Assembly (NCBI GenBank): GCA_020160805.1
Contig: JAIUPO010000035.1
Span: forward strand, 1 to 33,585
DNA: 33,585 nucleotides
Source of the DNA: Actinomycetota bacterium
GTDB lineage: Bacteria > Actinomycetota > Actinomycetes > Actinomycetales > Dermatophilaceae
Direction of reading: 5' to 3'
Shown: positions 24,458 through 33,432 of the stretch, piece by piece
How the letters are laid out: each line of letters opens with the position of its first letter
Numbering within the stretch: the stretch's first letter is position 1
Position numbers and translations under genes: made by a program
The notes under the pieces: generated by a model
Seen by the model: only the letters and a program-made list of their open reading frames with translations
What the model was told of the DNA's origin: nothing
The model's database searches: none

Positions 24458-25618
24458 ATGAGCGTCGCGACCGGTTCCCGCGCGCCCGTCGCGCCGATCT
24501 TCTCCTTTCCCTACCTGCTCAATCCGGGCCGCACCCTGGCCTGGCTGCGCGAGCACGACCCCCTGCACGAGTTGCCGGGCACCGACCTGCTCGTGCTGAC
24601 GAGGTATGCCGATTGCGTCGCCGCCCTGAACCATCCCGACCTCTCGGCGGCCGGTGGGCAACAGGAGCGTCGGGAGGTCTCGGGCTCGCCCACCTCCATG
24701 CTCAATAGCGATGGCGCGGAGCATGCCCGGTTGCGCCGCCCGGGTGCAGCGCTGCTTGGGCCGGCCGCGGTGCGGCGGGCCGAGCCGATCATCTCCGCCG
24801 GCATTGCCGACCTCCTGGACGGGCTGGGGCCGCAGGCCGATCTCACGCCACAGATTGCCCGCCCGATCGCCACCCTTGCGCTCGCGGCCGTCCTGGGGAT
24901 CGCGGATCTGGAGCGGTTCGCGCAGTGCGCCGCCGATGTTGAGCCGGTGCTGGATCCGCGACCGACCCCGGCCGCCGCGGCCACTGGTCAAGAAGCGGTT
25001 GCGCGCCTGCACGACTTCGTTGGGCCCCTGGTGGACGCTGCGGCGCCGGGCACGCCGCTGCACACGCTCGCGCGCTCCGCCGAGATCACCCGGACCGATG
25101 CCTTGGGCATCATCTCGCTGGCCACGATCGGCGGCTGGGGACCGCTCGCCGAACTCACGACGGTCGCGCTCCATCAGTTGTTGAACCAGCCGCAGTGGGG
25201 CGAGCTCGTGGTAGATCCGTCGTGGCGGACCCGCTTCGCCGAGGATGTGACGCGCTGGCATACCCCCATCCCATTCGCGGCAAGACGGGCCCTGGGCGAT
25301 GTGGAGCTGCCGTCGGGCACCGTGCCGGCGGGACGGCAAGTCCTCATTCACCTGGGGTCAGCGGATGCGGATCCGCAGCACTTCGCCGACCCTGATCTGA
25401 TTCGGTCTGACCGGGAGCGTCCTCGAGATCACGTGGCCTACGGTTCCGGGGCGCATTTTTGCCTCGGTGCCGCTCTGATCCGCGGCGTTCTGCCCATCGT
25501 TCTGGAGCAATTCGCCGTGCGTTTTCCCGCCGCCCGGCTGCGCGGTTCGGCCCTGGTATGGCAGCCGGTCGCGTTCCCCCGCCGGCCGTTCTCGGCGGTC
25601 GTGGAGTTGGCCCCATGA
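24458..25618 (+). CDS. Cytochrome P450, atypical
   Basis: The 386-residue protein has the heme-thiolate loop [13 protein letters not shown] with C335 (Tyr for the usual Phe at the start) and a C-terminal [11 protein letters not shown] segment of bacterial P450s. Two normally conserved motifs are altered: the I-helix AGxDT is replaced by IGGWGP (224-229), and the K-helix ExxR is D263-V-T-R266 (in EDVTRW). Such variants are known in a few actinobacterial P450s (for example CYP157C1 lacks ExxR). It may catalyse an unusual reaction or need the substrate to shuttle protons. It is coupled to the permease and, by ATGA overlap, to the flavoprotein. A tailoring role on the peptide is inferred from context. 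Confidence 0.88.
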   Translation: MSVATGSRAPVAPIFSFPYLLNPGRTLAWLREHDPLHELPGTDLLVLTRYADCVAALNHPDLSAAGGQQERREVSGSPTSMLNSDGAEHARLRRPGAALLGPAAVRRAEPIISAGIADLLDGLGPQADLTPQIARPIATLALAAVLGIADLERFAQCAADVEPVLDPRPTPAAAATGQEAVARLHDFVGPLVDAAAPGTPLHTLARSAEITRTDALGIISLATIGGWGPLAELTTVALHQLLNQPQWGELVVDPSWRTRFAEDVTRWHTPIPFAARRALGDVELPSGTVPAGRQVLIHLGSADADPQHFADPDLIRSDRERPRDHVAYGSGAHFCLGAALIRGVLPIVLEQFAVRFPAARLRGSALVWQPVAFPRRPFSAVVELAP

Positions 25619-26868
25619 ACCTCGATGTCGTCATCATCGGTGCCGGCGTTGCCGGCCTGAGCGCCGCCCGCGAACTGGCCGACCGCGGCTCGCGGGTGCT
25701 GGTGCTCGAGGCCCGAGAGCGTATAGGCGGCCGGGTTCTGACCCATCGTGCGGCGGGCTGTGTGCCGGTTGAGATGGGCGCGCAGGTGCTGCATGGCGCC
25801 GACCATCCCGCCTTCGCATGGCTCGATCCGGCCCGCGAGGCGCGGGAGGTCGCGGGGGCCTCGGTGCGCAGCACGATCCAGGTACGGGAGACGGCATACC
25901 CCCTAGACGTGCGTGACGAGCGGCTGTGCAGTCCCCTCGTGCTCGGCCGACGGCTGCGAAATCTGGCCCGCATGCTCGGTCCGGCGTTCGCCAATGGCCT
26001 GCCGGGGGAGCGTGCCCTGTCGATGGCCAAGGCGGACCGGGTCAGCGCCCGCGCGTTCACCGAATTCGTCGAGCAGGTCAGCGGTGTCGATATCGAGCGG
26101 GTGCCGCTGGCGCGGATCGCCACGGACCCGGCGCTGCAGCCCCCCGCAGGGGCGAATTATGTCGTGACCGACGGCCTGGACCGACTGCCGCACGTGCTGG
26201 CTGCGGGGCTGCCGGTCCAGACCGGCGCCCGGGTGCGCTCGCTAGCGATCGCCGGGCAGCACTGTCATACCCACCTCGCTGATGGCACGCGGATCACCAG
26301 TCGCGCCGCGGTGCTCGCGGTGCCTGCGCCGGTCGTGGCCGCGGGCACCATCGACCTGCCGGACTTGCCGCGCGATCAGCGGGAGGCGGCCAGGCAATTG
26401 CGGGCGGCGCCAGCGGTCGTCGTCGCGGTCCCGCTGCGCCATCCGGTGACGGAGGACGTCTTCGTTTTCGACACCGACTTGGGCTTCTTCACCGCCCATC
26501 AGGGGCAGCGGCATGTCGTTGTCGTGTCCAAGGGTCGCTCCGCGACAGCGACGGCGCGGTGGGCCGCGAGCCGCCCGGAGGTGGCCCGCGTCATCCGCCG
26601 CAATATTGGGGGCCAGCTCGATCCCGCGGCAGCGGTGCGGTGCAAGGACTGGAGCCGCGACCCCTTGGCGCTCGGAGCGCTCTCGCTGCCCGCTGCGGAC
26701 GGCGCCCTTGCCGAGACGTGGCGTCAACCGGTCCGCGGCCGCATCGCGATCGCGGGCGAGGCCGCGTTCGCCGACCACGGCCATCCCTATCTCGATCGCG
26801 CGATGCACAGCGGCCTTGTCGCCGCCGCGCAGATCCATTCCCTGATCGCCACGAAGGATGTCGCATGA
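25615..26868 (+). CDS. FAD-dependent amine-oxidase-family flavoprotein
   Basis: The 417-residue protein begins with the Rossmann dinucleotide motif [18 protein letters not shown] (G9, G11, G14) and the ribose-binding [13 protein letters not shown]. The C-terminal FAD-contact stretch [20 protein letters not shown] is present. The family includes monoamine oxidases, phytoene desaturases and protoporphyrinogen oxidases; the substrate cannot be told from the sequence. The start ATG overlaps the P450 stop. Its place between a P450 and a Rieske oxygenase suggests oxidative tailoring. Confidence 0.9.
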   Translation: MNLDVVIIGAGVAGLSAARELADRGSRVLVLEARERIGGRVLTHRAAGCVPVEMGAQVLHGADHPAFAWLDPAREAREVAGASVRSTIQVRETAYPLDVRDERLCSPLVLGRRLRNLARMLGPAFANGLPGERALSMAKADRVSARAFTEFVEQVSGVDIERVPLARIATDPALQPPAGANYVVTDGLDRLPHVLAAGLPVQTGARVRSLAIAGQHCHTHLADGTRITSRAAVLAVPAPVVAAGTIDLPDLPRDQREAARQLRAAPAVVVAVPLRHPVTEDVFVFDTDLGFFTAHQGQRHVVVVSKGRSATATARWAASRPEVARVIRRNIGGQLDPAAAVRCKDWSRDPLALGALSLPAADGALAETWRQPVRGRIAIAGEAAFADHGHPYLDRAMHSGLVAAAQIHSLIATKDVA

Positions 26869-27827
26869 GCACACACGCAGGCTGGTATCTCCTCGGCTTC
26901 ACCACCGACTGGACGGCGCCCACGACGCCGGTGCGCCTGGGCGACGAACGGCTCATGGTGGTGCGCAGCGAATCGGCGGACGGCCCGAGCTTCCGCGTCG
27001 CCGACTCGACCTGTCCGCATCGCGGCGCCAACCTCGCCGTCGGCGGGGAAGTGCGGGGCAATAACGTCGTCTGTCCATTCCACGGGCGATTGATCCGCCT
27101 CGGGGATCACCCCGAGCGCCTCAGCGTGCGCACCTACGACACGGCGGTCTTCGGGCCGATGCTGTTCGTGCGATTGGCGGACGGCCCGGAGGGCGACACG
27201 GGGCTGCCCGAGCAGTTCCGGCGACTGACCGATGGCAAGCGAGTGCTCGCGGCGGTCGACATGCTCATTGATGTGCCGGCGGAGTATGTCGTGGAGAACG
27301 CCTTCGACACCGAACACTTCCCGACCGTGCACGGGGTGCCGAGTCTCGCGGGGATGCGCACCGAGCGTCGCCCGGATGGCACCTTGACCATCGGTGGCGA
27401 CTTCCTCACCAAGGATGATCCATGGCACGACTTGCGGCTGGCGTCGGCCCTGAATAACTACCTCGGGGCGCAGCGGCGGCCGGCGACCTATCGCTCCGCC
27501 TTCCGCGCGGTGGCTTACAGCCCAACTGTGGTGGCGACCTCGTTTGGCCAGGGAGTGGATGATCCGATCATCGTCACCGGGGCGCTCCCGACGCCCGGCG
27601 GGACGCATGTGCGGGTGGCCGTCATCGGTCTGCCGGAGCACCCGCTGGAGCGGATTGCCGAAGCCTCCGAACTGGCCATACATCAGGACCGGCAGGTCTG
27701 GGCGCACCTGGACCCCGGTGCTGCGTGGCAGCTGGACGATCAGGACACCAATGTCATCGCCTTCCGGGATTATGTTGCGGACTTCCCGCTCTATGAGCCG
27801 GTGCGGGTGCGGGCGGTGGCGCGATGA
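26865..27827 (+). CDS. Rieske [2Fe-2S] non-heme iron oxygenase
   Basis: The 320-residue protein has the Rieske ligands C50-P-H52 and C70-x2-H73 and the mononuclear iron triad in [14 protein letters not shown] (D148, H151, H156). The layout is that of monooxygenases such as VanA or KshA, and of chlorophyllide/PaO-like enzymes. No reductase or ferredoxin partner is encoded nearby. The ATG overlaps the amine-oxidase stop, and the stop overlaps the hydrolase start. The open frame upstream to 26559 is inside the flavoprotein gene and is not real. Confidence 0.92.
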   Translation: MSTHAGWYLLGFTTDWTAPTTPVRLGDERLMVVRSESADGPSFRVADSTCPHRGANLAVGGEVRGNNVVCPFHGRLIRLGDHPERLSVRTYDTAVFGPMLFVRLADGPEGDTGLPEQFRRLTDGKRVLAAVDMLIDVPAEYVVENAFDTEHFPTVHGVPSLAGMRTERRPDGTLTIGGDFLTKDDPWHDLRLASALNNYLGAQRRPATYRSAFRAVAYSPTVVATSFGQGVDDPIIVTGALPTPGGTHVRVAVIGLPEHPLERIAEASELAIHQDRQVWAHLDPGAAWQLDDQDTNVIAFRDYVADFPLYEPVRVRAVAR

Positions 27828-28609
27828 GCCGCACCGTGGCGTGGCTACACGGATACACCATGAGTTCGGCCATCTGGCCGCAGCTGTGGTCGCTCCTGCC
27901 CGAGGCGGACCATGTGGGGATCGACCTGCCTGGACACGGGGAGCGGGCGGGCGAGCGGATGCCCAAGACCTTGGATGAGTGGGCGCTCGTCGTCGCGGAG
28001 GACTTGCGCCGCAGCGGCGCCCGCGATCTCGTGGGCTTGTCCTTTGGCTCTTCCATCGCGGTCCAGGTCGCGGCGAATCATCCAGACCTCGTTGATCGGC
28101 TTGTGCTGGGGGCTCCCACCCTGTCCGGGGCGGCGGACGATCGGGCTGCCCGAGCGAAATACTTCCTGCTCATGATGCGGATGCGCGAGCTCGGACCTGG
28201 CCGGGACCTCGCGCGGGTCTGGATGAGCGACCCACCGCCGATTTTCCGGGGCCTGCGCCGAGACGAACAGCGGTATGCCGCGATGGAGCAGATTGTGGCG
28301 GCGCACCCGTTCACGGAGTTGCGGACCGGAGCGATGAGTGCGCTCTCGGCGACCGTTCAAGATGCCACGGTGCTCGCCAGGGTGCGCGCGACAACCTTGA
28401 TCCTGGTTGGCACCGAGGACATGCCCCAATTCCGGGCGAACGCCGAGATCATCGCCGAGCAAGCCCCCGACGCGACAGTGGTCGTGCTGCCCGGTGCTGG
28501 TCACCTGCCCTTGCTGGAGCAGCCCGACCGCTGCGCTCACCTGCTGAGCGACTTCTGGGGCCAGCCCGTCCCGGCGCGCGTGCCGGTGAACGCGGTCCGA
28601 GCGTCCTAA
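27824..28609 (+). CDS. Alpha/beta hydrolase
   Basis: The 261-residue protein has the nucleophile elbow GLSFGS with S73, the oxyanion region LHGYTMSS, an acid in LVGTEDMPQF and the catalytic His in GAGHLPLLEQP (H227). It could be an esterase, a thioesterase or a peptide hydrolase; it belongs to the general alpha/beta hydrolase family. Its start overlaps the Rieske stop and it ends the oxidative operon, before a repeat-bearing intergenic region and a convergent regulator gene. Confidence 0.9.
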   Translation: MSRTVAWLHGYTMSSAIWPQLWSLLPEADHVGIDLPGHGERAGERMPKTLDEWALVVAEDLRRSGARDLVGLSFGSSIAVQVAANHPDLVDRLVLGAPTLSGAADDRAARAKYFLLMMRMRELGPGRDLARVWMSDPPPIFRGLRRDEQRYAAMEQIVAAHPFTELRTGAMSALSATVQDATVLARVRATTLILVGTEDMPQFRANAEIIAEQAPDATVVVLPGAGHLPLLEQPDRCAHLLSDFWGQPVPARVPVNAVRAS

Positions 28610-28621
28610 CCTCTGCCAACA

Positions 28622-28710
28622 CGAGTTAGGTGACTGTGCACACGTTGCAACCTGTGCACAGTCACCTACGTTGTGCAAGCACAGGTTAGGTAACGGTGCA
28701 CGGGTTGTGA
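28622..28710. repeat. Three copies of a GTTAGGTGACTGTGCAC-like element between convergent genes
   Basis: Forward copies lie at 28625-28641 (GTTAGGTGACTGTGCAC) and 28685-28701 (GTTAGGTAACGGTGCAC), exactly 60 bases apart. Between them a reverse copy lies at 28654-28669 (GTGCACAGTCACCTAC). The first and second copies form a 16-base perfect inverted repeat (28627-28642 with 28653-28668), a strong hairpin that can end transcription from both sides. The reverse copy could also pair with the third, giving an alternative hairpin. It lies between the hydrolase stop (28609) and the regulator stop (28748). Confidence 0.7.
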
Positions 28711-28747
28711 TTGTGCGCTGCGTACACGCGGGCGCGTGCGGACGTCA

Positions 28748-31243
28748 TTAGCCGAAGCAGTTCAGGGACCGGCCACCACGTGCGGGCGCCAGACGATTCA
28801 TGACCGCGATCAGTTCCTCGCGGGAGCCCAAACCGAGCTTGCGATAGACATTGCCCAGGTGCGTGTCCACGGTCCGCTTGCTCAAGAACAGTTCCTTAGC
28901 AGCGTCACGATTGCTTAGGCCCTGCACCACCAGGTCCACGACCCGAAGCTCCGCTGGCGAGAGGGTGTTGAGGGAAAGTTCGGCCTCAAGAGTCGTGCCG
29001 TCCGCGTCGAGGTCGCTGGTGCGTGCTCCCAGGATCTCGGCACGCCGACCAGCGGCGGCGGGTTCGACATCCTGCCAAGCTCGAAAGTCCGCGACGAGCT
29101 CGTCCTCGATATGCGTCATGAAGTCGTGTTGGCGGGAGGCGCGGAAGATCGCTACCAGATGCGCCGACCAGTTCAGCAGACTCGGGTTTTGGATGCCCCA
29201 ACGCTTGAGCAACCGTCCGCACTCAAAAAGCTGACGCACGGCGGCGTCGGCCCGACCGGCGTCGAGATCGACGCGCGCCGAGACGTAGGTGCGGTACGCG
29301 CGCAGCGAGGCATGCATGCGCCCCGGCGCGAGCGGCCCAAGCGGCAGAGCCGGTCGGCCGGCCTCGACGGCGATGTGGGCGCGGGTGAGCTCGGCGAGGT
29401 GACATAGATTGCCGGCGTTGATCTTCGCGAAGTGATCGGCCGCGGTGCTCGCATGCGTGTCGGCGCGCTCGAACTCCCCGAGGCGCAAAAGGGCGTGGGC
29501 TGCCACGAGATGGCCCATGGCCGCATCGGCCAGCTCGTCATCGGCGGCCGTGAAGGTGGCGACGCAGGCCCACTGGTTCGCTGCGTCATAGTCCGCGAGG
29601 GCGAGGAATGCGAGCGCCAGCCGGCTGGCAATCGGGGCGGTCACCGAGAAGATCCCGGCCTGGGCCAGGCTGTCCGCAAGCTCGCGCAATTCGTCCTCGA
29701 CGGGCATATCGCCGCGCAGGGCGCGCACGACCGCCGATGCGACGTGGTGGCTGTTATCGGTGCGTGGGCCCATCGTGAGCCAGCGGGCCACGGTTGGAGC
29801 CTCCACGATTAACCAGTGCGAGGCATCCAGAGTCGGTAACTCTTCTGCTACGGCGGGGTCCTCGCACCACGGCGCGCGTTCGGCGAACTGATCCCAATCG
29901 ATGACGGCCCAACAGCGCAGTTGCGCGGCGCGAGCCCAGGCGATCTCGGTCGGGTCGTCGGTGCGGCTCATCAAGGTGGCTGCGATGTCGGCGGCACCCT
30001 CGATGTCGTCCGCATCGAAGGCCTCCTGGTATGCCGCCTGCGCGAGAGCCAGCGTGCCCGTCATCGGATCACCGACGGTGGCCCGCAGCGCGAAGAGCCG
30101 CCCCTGATTGGCATCGACGCCGCTGAGCAGGTCGTGCGCGTGCCCGGCTGCGGTGCGCCGGACTGCCACGGGGGTATGCCGGCGCAGGGCCTCGGCCGCA
30201 ATCGCGGCGGCCTTCGGATGGGTAGGGATGAGGCCGACTTCGCGCAGCAGACGGGCGATCCGGGCGGACTTGGCCGCTGGGATCGTGAGCACCTGGTCGA
30301 CGCGGTGCGGATCGACATCCCCCACGGTCAGGCCGAGGACCCCCGCGAGCAGCAGGGCGTCATGGCCTTGGTCGCACGCCATCCGCACGGACGCTGCCTC
30401 TAAGGCGATCGTCTGTGCGGCGGTCACGGTGGCCTCATCCAGCAGGCTCGCCCCGCTGAGCGCTCGCCGCAGGTGACGCAGCAGGGTCGCATTGCCCGCG
30501 ACAGCTGCCACGGAGACGTCGAGGAGCGCAGGGTCGGTCCAGCCGGGTAACCGGGCGAGGTCTGCGTGAACGACCTCGTCCCGCAGTGGGTGCAGGTCCA
30601 TCCAGTGGGTTCCGGTCGGGACGTTGAGCAGCGCACCCACCGCATAACTATCGAGGGCGGGGTGGTAGCCCAACAGCACGCGGACCCCGCGCAGGCGAGC
30701 CGCCTGTGACCAGACGATCAGGCTGCTCGCCGAACTCGGTCCGAGCGAATGGAAGGCATCCATGACGACGGTGGAGCCTGGGGAGAGGTGCTCTTCGAGT
30801 TCCTCGAGAACCTCCGTCACGCTCAGGGAAGAGGTGCTGCTTTGTGTGCCCGAGCCATCGGCATACGTCCAGTGCGCGAGAGCGCGTTGCGAGCCATCGG
30901 ACCGGGGCGGCAGGACATGCAGCCAGGCGGTGGGCGTTGTGGTGTTGGCGACGGCTCGGCGCAAGACGCCGGCGAGTCCGGCCCCCACCGGGGCATTGAG
31001 CACCGCGATCACCGCATCGCCCGGCGATGCGTCGGTGAGAATTGCCGTCAGTCGCTTGGCCATCGCGACCTCGGCGCGAACCTCGGCGCTCGGCCCGTCT
31101 TGCGTGGCCGACGCGTCCCGTCGTTGCCCCGCCGGCACCCTCGCCTCGTCGATGTCACCAGGGCTGTACGGGCGCGCCGAATCGCGTTGGTGCCCAGCAC
31201 CGCCTGCCAGACCGGTCATTGTCTGTGTCACTGCGTCCCCCAC
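28748..31243 (-). CDS. Large LuxR-family transcriptional regulator (LAL-like)
   Basis: The 831-residue protein ends with a LuxR/GerE helix-turn-helix (about residues 756-815): LSPAELRVVDLVVQGLSNR, KELFLSKRTVDTHLGNVYRKLG. The N-terminal third resembles the MalT/STAND ATPase domain, with a Walker-A-like APVGAGLAG (84-92) that has Leu instead of the essential Lys, and a Walker-B-like VVMDAFHSLG. The middle (about 400-740) is helical and Ala/Leu-rich, like TPR/MalT repeats. The GTG at 31243 is the longest start; an ATG at 31219 is also in frame, and neither has a clear ribosome site. It is the only minus-strand gene and is likely the pathway regulator. The P-loop change suggests it may not hydrolyse ATP. 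Confidence 0.88.
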   Translation of the reverse strand: MGDAVTQTMTGLAGGAGHQRDSARPYSPGDIDEARVPAGQRRDASATQDGPSAEVRAEVAMAKRLTAILTDASPGDAVIAVLNAPVGAGLAGVLRRAVANTTTPTAWLHVLPPRSDGSQRALAHWTYADGSGTQSSTSSLSVTEVLEELEEHLSPGSTVVMDAFHSLGPSSASSLIVWSQAARLRGVRVLLGYHPALDSYAVGALLNVPTGTHWMDLHPLRDEVVHADLARLPGWTDPALLDVSVAAVAGNATLLRHLRRALSGASLLDEATVTAAQTIALEAASVRMACDQGHDALLLAGVLGLTVGDVDPHRVDQVLTIPAAKSARIARLLREVGLIPTHPKAAAIAAEALRRHTPVAVRRTAAGHAHDLLSGVDANQGRLFALRATVGDPMTGTLALAQAAYQEAFDADDIEGAADIAATLMSRTDDPTEIAWARAAQLRCWAVIDWDQFAERAPWCEDPAVAEELPTLDASHWLIVEAPTVARWLTMGPRTDNSHHVASAVVRALRGDMPVEDELRELADSLAQAGIFSVTAPIASRLALAFLALADYDAANQWACVATFTAADDELADAAMGHLVAAHALLRLGEFERADTHASTAADHFAKINAGNLCHLAELTRAHIAVEAGRPALPLGPLAPGRMHASLRAYRTYVSARVDLDAGRADAAVRQLFECGRLLKRWGIQNPSLLNWSAHLVAIFRASRQHDFMTHIEDELVADFRAWQDVEPAAAGRRAEILGARTSDLDADGTTLEAELSLNTLSPAELRVVDLVVQGLSNRDAAKELFLSKRTVDTHLGNVYRKLGLGSREELIAVMNRLAPARGGRSLNCFG

Positions 31244-31501
31244 GGGTCGTCGCCCGAGGAATCCCAGCTCCCAGGCGGCTCAACGAAGTCAACGTGCGTG
31301 GCGAAGCTAACAAATGCCTGCCGGGGAGCCACTGCTACGAGTCCTAAGAAAGGGTAAAGAAGCAGGTCCGCCCGTGTGACGGGGCTAAAAGTCGTGTCAC
31401 GTATCGCTAGTTCGTCTCGGCATTCGGACGCTCCACATTTCAGCAGGCGGAACGCGCGCCGGAGGCCACGAGTCCTTCCGCGCCGCGCGGGACAATCGCC
31501 C
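31244..31501. promoter_or_regulatory. Divergent intergenic region between regulator and LLM oxidoreductase
   Basis: These 258 bases lie between the divergently read starts of the regulator (minus) and the LLM oxidoreductase (plus), so promoters for both genes should be here. The centre (about 31305-31430) is less GC-rich than the surroundings. An imperfect GTGAC...GTCAC inverted repeat is seen around 31376-31400, flanking GGGGCTAAAAGTC. I cannot assign -35/-10 boxes with confidence, and I see no small gene. Confidence 0.3.
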
Positions 31502-32506
31502 ATGCGTTTCGACTCGATTTATCACGGCGGCCCCGGACCGGTCGGCGCGGCCGTCGCGCAAGCGCGAAGCGCAGGCTTCGACGGTCTCGGCATCGCCGAA
31601 CTGCAACACGACCCCTTCGTCGTCTCGGCGCTCGCGTGCGCGGCCCCTTCGGAACTGCGGATCGCCACGAGCGTCGCGATCGCCTTTGCCCGCTCGCCCA
31701 TGACGGTGGCCTATCAGGCCTGGGACCTGCAGGCACTGTCCGGCGGCCGGTTCGCGCTGGGCCTCGGCAGCCAGATCGAGCCGCATATCACCAAGCGTTT
31801 CGGTATGCCGTGGAGTCGCCCCGCGGCGCGGATGCGGGAGTATGTCGCGGCCGTCCGGGCGATCTGGGGGGCCTGGCAGGACGGGACACGACTGAATTTC
31901 CGCGGGGACTTCTATACCCACACGCTGATGACCCCGATGTTCAACCCCGGGCCGCTGCGGGTGGCGCGACCGCGCATCCAGATCGCCGCTGTCGGACCGC
32001 TGATGATCCGCGTGGCCGCGGAGGCGACGGATGGGCTGATCGTGCATCCGTTCACGACCTACGACTATCTCGTCGATGTCATCGAGCCGATCGTCGTGGC
32101 CCACACGCCCGAGCGCTCGGAGTTCGAGTTGGTCGGGCAGGTCATGGTGGCGGCGGGGCGGGACGAGCAGGAGCTGGCCGCCGCGGTCGGGGCGGTCAAG
32201 GCCCAGCTGGCGTTCTATGGCTCCACCCCGGCATACCGGCCCGTCTTTGAGCACCACGGGATCGGAGAACTGGGCGATGAGCTGAACCGGCTCTCCAAGC
32301 GAGGGGAGTGGGTCGCGATGGCGGGGCTGATCGACGACGCGACCTTCGATCTGTTTGCCGTGCGCGGGACGCCGGAGGAGGCCGGGGTGCAGCTGGTGCA
32401 GCGGTATGCCGGTCGCTTCGACCGCCTCGCGCCGACCCTGCTCGGCAGCGCCGACCCGCAGATCGCTGCGCGGCTGCTCGCGGCGGCGCGGAATGCCGAC
32501 GCCTGA
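31502..32506 (+). CDS. LLM-class flavin/F420-dependent oxidoreductase
   Basis: The 334-residue product has the luciferase-like TIM-barrel pattern: MRFDSIYHGGP, SAGFDGLGIAELQHDPF, LRIATSVAIAFARSP, the LSGGRFALGLGSQ loop typical of F420/FMN binding, and PRIQIAAVGPLMIRVAAEATDGLIVHPF. It belongs to the LLM (luciferase-like monooxygenase) superfamily, many actinobacterial members of which use coenzyme F420. The substrate is unknown. ATG 31502 is preferred because the family starts there. It is divergent from the regulator and may or may not belong to the peptide cluster. Confidence 0.9.
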   Translation: MRFDSIYHGGPGPVGAAVAQARSAGFDGLGIAELQHDPFVVSALACAAPSELRIATSVAIAFARSPMTVAYQAWDLQALSGGRFALGLGSQIEPHITKRFGMPWSRPAARMREYVAAVRAIWGAWQDGTRLNFRGDFYTHTLMTPMFNPGPLRVARPRIQIAAVGPLMIRVAAEATDGLIVHPFTTYDYLVDVIEPIVVAHTPERSEFELVGQVMVAAGRDEQELAAAVGAVKAQLAFYGSTPAYRPVFEHHGIGELGDELNRLSKRGEWVAMAGLIDDATFDLFAVRGTPEEAGVQLVQRYAGRFDRLAPTLLGSADPQIAARLLAAARNADA

Positions 32507-32556
32507 TCGCGCGTTCCTTCTCGTGAACCCCATCCCCTGACTTTCGGAGTTTCCTC

Positions 32557-32922
32557 ATGGCCACGCGCGACCTGACCGCCGCCGACATTCAGTCCACGGT
32601 CACCGACAATGACATCGTCCTCGTCGACTTCTGGGCGGCCTGGTGCGGCCCCTGCCGCAACTTCGCGCCGGTCTTCGAGAAGGCCTCGCAGGAGCACACC
32701 GATGTCGTCTTCGGCAAGGTCGACACCGAGGCCGAGCAGCTGCTCGCCGCCCAGCTCCAGATCACTTCGATTCCCACCTTGATGGCTTTCCGCGAGGGCA
32801 TCCTCGTCTTCAACCAGGCGGGTGCCTTGCCGGCTGCTGCGTTGAACCAGGTCATCGAGTCGGTCAAGGGCCTGGACATGGAGGAGGTGCGCAGCCAGCT
32901 GGTGCCCGCCAGCGAAGGCTGA
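32557..32922 (+). CDS. Thioredoxin
   Basis: The 121-residue product has the thioredoxin active site WCGPC (C30, C33) within VLVDFWAAWCGPCRNFAP, and the cis-Pro loop TSIPTLMAF. No signal peptide is seen, so it acts in the cytoplasm. The usual GxG after the cis-Pro strand is altered to NQAGALP. It lies 50 bases after the LLM gene. It could be a general reductase, or it could keep the Cys-rich precursor peptides reduced for the cyclodehydratase; the latter is only inferred from position. Confidence 0.93.
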   Translation: MATRDLTAADIQSTVTDNDIVLVDFWAAWCGPCRNFAPVFEKASQEHTDVVFGKVDTEAEQLLAAQLQITSIPTLMAFREGILVFNQAGALPAAALNQVIESVKGLDMEEVRSQLVPASEG

Positions 32923-32971
32923 GCTCAGCACTCCCTCATCGGGTCATCGGTCCCCTCTTCGGGCCTTGATC

Positions 32972-33015
32972 CCCCCGCCGGACGGGGGAGTCACGGACCG
33001 GATGGGGGACTCACG
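32972..33015 (+). terminator. Short GC hairpin and direct repeat after thioredoxin
   Basis: A 6-base stem CCCCCG-CCGGA-CGGGGG (32972-32988) begins 50 bases after the thioredoxin stop and could act as its terminator. It is followed by two near-identical 12-base words, GGGGGAGTCACG (32984-32995) and GGGGGACTCACG (33004-33015), 20 bases apart. The gap 32923-33083 shows nothing else I can support. Confidence 0.4.
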
Positions 33016-33083
33016 CCTTTCTGGGGCCAAACGTGGTGGCTGCTTCGGCGTCATCGTGGTGAGCGACAGCGCAGGCGGCGGAG

Positions 33084-33287
33084 ATGTCCGGCATACGGCT
33101 CGGTCTGGACCGGCAGGCATGGGTGACGCGCGCGCGGGTGGCGGGTGGTCCGGCATACCGCCGGGCAAAGCGGGAATGGCAGTGTCGGCGCTGCGGCGCC
33201 GACTGGGTCTGTTATCTCGAGGCCAATGGGCAAGTCATGCGCTGGAACTGGCAGACCGGCGCGACCACCACCGTCAGCACCAGCTGA
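33084..33287 (+). CDS. Possible small zinc-ribbon-like protein, hypothetical
   Basis: A 67-residue open frame starts at ATG 33084 with GGCGGAG just before it. The product has a basic N-terminal half and a compact C-terminal half, WQCRRCGADWVCYLEANGQV then RWNWQTGAT, with one CxxC pair and a third Cys, as in a partial zinc ribbon. I do not recognise a family. A longer frame (32966-33340) overlaps it in another phase and has a less protein-like composition. It stands alone between thioredoxin and infA. Confidence 0.4.
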   Translation: MSGIRLGLDRQAWVTRARVAGGPAYRRAKREWQCRRCGADWVCYLEANGQVMRWNWQTGATTTVSTS

Positions 33288-33402
33288 TTGTCGTCTCACG
33301 CAGGCGCCCGCGGGCCCGTCGCCACCTTCTAGGGAGGTAGGGGACCGCAGCACTTGTCGCTCGTGGGCCGTTGACACCAGCGTTGCGGCAGGAGTTCCCG
33401 AT

Positions 33403-33432
33403 TTCAAGGTTGCGCCCCTGCTCGCGTACGAT
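33403..33432 (+). promoter_or_regulatory. Candidate promoter of infA
   Basis: A -10-like TACGAT at 33427-33432 lies 18 bases after TTCAAG (33403-33408). This fits actinobacterial housekeeping promoters, in which the -10 TANNAT is the better conserved part. It would give a leader of about 105 bases before infA. A TTGACA at 33371-33376 has no matching -10. The leader (33440-33543) contains an imperfect GACCGGTCCCC / GGGGTCGGTC hairpin near 33491-33530. The 33288-33400 stretch shows no other feature. Confidence 0.45.

Noticed and set aside
32966-33340. A 124-residue frame between thioredoxin and infA.
   Set aside because: Composition is Gly/Arg-rich without motifs, and it overlaps a more protein-like short frame and the terminator-like repeats.
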